DNA from: Arthrobacter sp. HY1533
GTDB lineage: Bacteria; Actinomycetota; Actinomycetes; Actinomycetales; Micrococcaceae
Assembly (NCBI RefSeq): GCF_027568515.1
Contig: NZ_JANKZF010000012.1
Span: 1-64,000 of the forward strand
DNA length: 64,000 nt
Direction: 5' to 3'
The notes under the pieces are model-generated. The model saw only the letters and a program-made list of their open reading frames with translations. It was not told the origin of the DNA and did not search any database. Positions 63,703-64,000 of this stretch are shown here, piece after piece (within the stretch, counting starts at the first letter, position 1; each line of letters opens with the position of its first letter). Made by a program: the position numbers and the translations under genes.

Positions 63703-64000
63703 ATGACTATGACAAAACGGTCCCCCCTGGCACTCACCGTGCTCGCACTGCTGATGGAAATGCCCATGCACCCCTACCGCATGCAGCAGCTCATCACCTC
63801 GCGCGGCAAGGACAGGGTGGTCAATGTCAGCCAGCGCGCCAGCCTCTACAGCACCATCGAGCGGCTCACCCGCGACGGCCTGATCCGGGTTGCCGAGGTG
63901 GAGCGGGACGGCTCGCGGCCCGAGCGCTCCGTCTATGAAATTTCCGACGCCGGACGCGCCACCGCACGCGGCTGGCTCACAGACATGATGTCCGTCCCCA
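63703..64000 (+). CDS. PadR-family regulator (partial, runs off window)
   Basis: The first 99 residues: MTMTKRSPLALTVLALLMEM, then HPYRMQQLITSRGKD and RASLYSTIERLTRDGLIRV, the PadR winged-helix. The following VEISDAGRATARGWL-like part (here YEISDAGRATARGWL) is the wing and start of the C-terminal helix. The end lies beyond the window. ATG 63703 or 63709 could be the start. Targets are unknown. Confidence 0.85.
   Translation, partial: MTMTKRSPLALTVLALLMEMPMHPYRMQQLITSRGKDRVVNVSQRASLYSTIERLTRDGLIRVAEVERDGSRPERSVYEISDAGRATARGWLTDMMSVP

Overview
The window is about 64 kb of GC-rich chromosomal DNA that reads as an actinobacterium close to Arthrobacter (Micrococcaceae). The evidence is gene content (kdpFABCDE, a Rpf-type factor, class-3 catalase behind a Fur gene, actinobacterial PutA, a LAxTG wall anchor), heavy GTG/TTG start use and many leaderless starts. 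There is no phage, IS element, CRISPR array, plasmid or rRNA gene. The only RNA gene seen is tRNA-Tyr.

Layout. 0.2-7.7 kb: an ECF sigma factor fused to a membrane-anchored zinc-finger tail, an APC permease, a Dcu-type dicarboxylate transporter, an N-formylglutamate amidohydrolase-like protein, an MpaB-like oxygenase and a DUF2461 protein. 7.9-11.3 kb: furA-katA facing an ankyrin protein translationally coupled to an unknown protein. 11.4-15 kb: HtpX, a histidine phosphatase and a NarL-type two-component pair. 15.3-18.8 kb: a large secreted M66-like metalloprotease. 18.9-25.2 kb: small housekeeping and unknown genes, tRNA-Tyr, MarR-MFS and a thioredoxin. 25.3-33.5 kb: a sugar-alcohol catabolic cluster (two dehydrogenases, polyol permease, dihydroxyacetone-type kinase, RpiB-type isomerase) with a divergent SorC regulator and a nearby FGGY kinase; the enzyme set best fits tetritols such as threitol or erythritol. 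33.6-36.6 kb: DNA glycosylase, SLC13/ArsB-like permease, an unknown protein. 36.6-41.1 kb: LysR divergent from PutA. 41.3-46 kb: AraC/VOC/P-loop genes, then cystathionine beta-synthase and a gamma-synthase/lyase. 46.1-50.1 kb: a wall-anchored GH89 alpha-N-acetylglucosaminidase. 50.2-51.9 kb: SoxR with a clear SoxR box in front of a metallo-beta-lactamase-fold unit. 52.2-55.3 kb: Rpf-like factor, amidohydrolase, SDR. 55.5-63.2 kb: complete kdpFABCDE including the 30-residue KdpF. The window ends inside a PadR regulator.

Cross-cutting signals. (1) Elaborate nested inverted repeats sit between convergent genes at 24.8, 41.1 and 46.0 kb. The two at 41.1 and 46.0 kb share one architecture, and their arms differ in a compensated, base-pair-preserving way. 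(2) The two large secreted degradative enzymes share an identical AT-rich 12-mer upstream, in the same orientation. (3) About ten genes have a TANNNT hexamer 6-8 nt before the start codon, with no room for a normal leader. (4) Palindromic operators can be seen for MarR, SoxR, SorC, the LysR-putA gap and probably Fur. I see no single self-evident new system. The best candidates for unexplored biology are the sigma/anti-sigma fusion, the covarying intergenic elements, the SoxR-controlled metallo-hydrolase unit and the possibly co-regulated protease/glycosidase pair.
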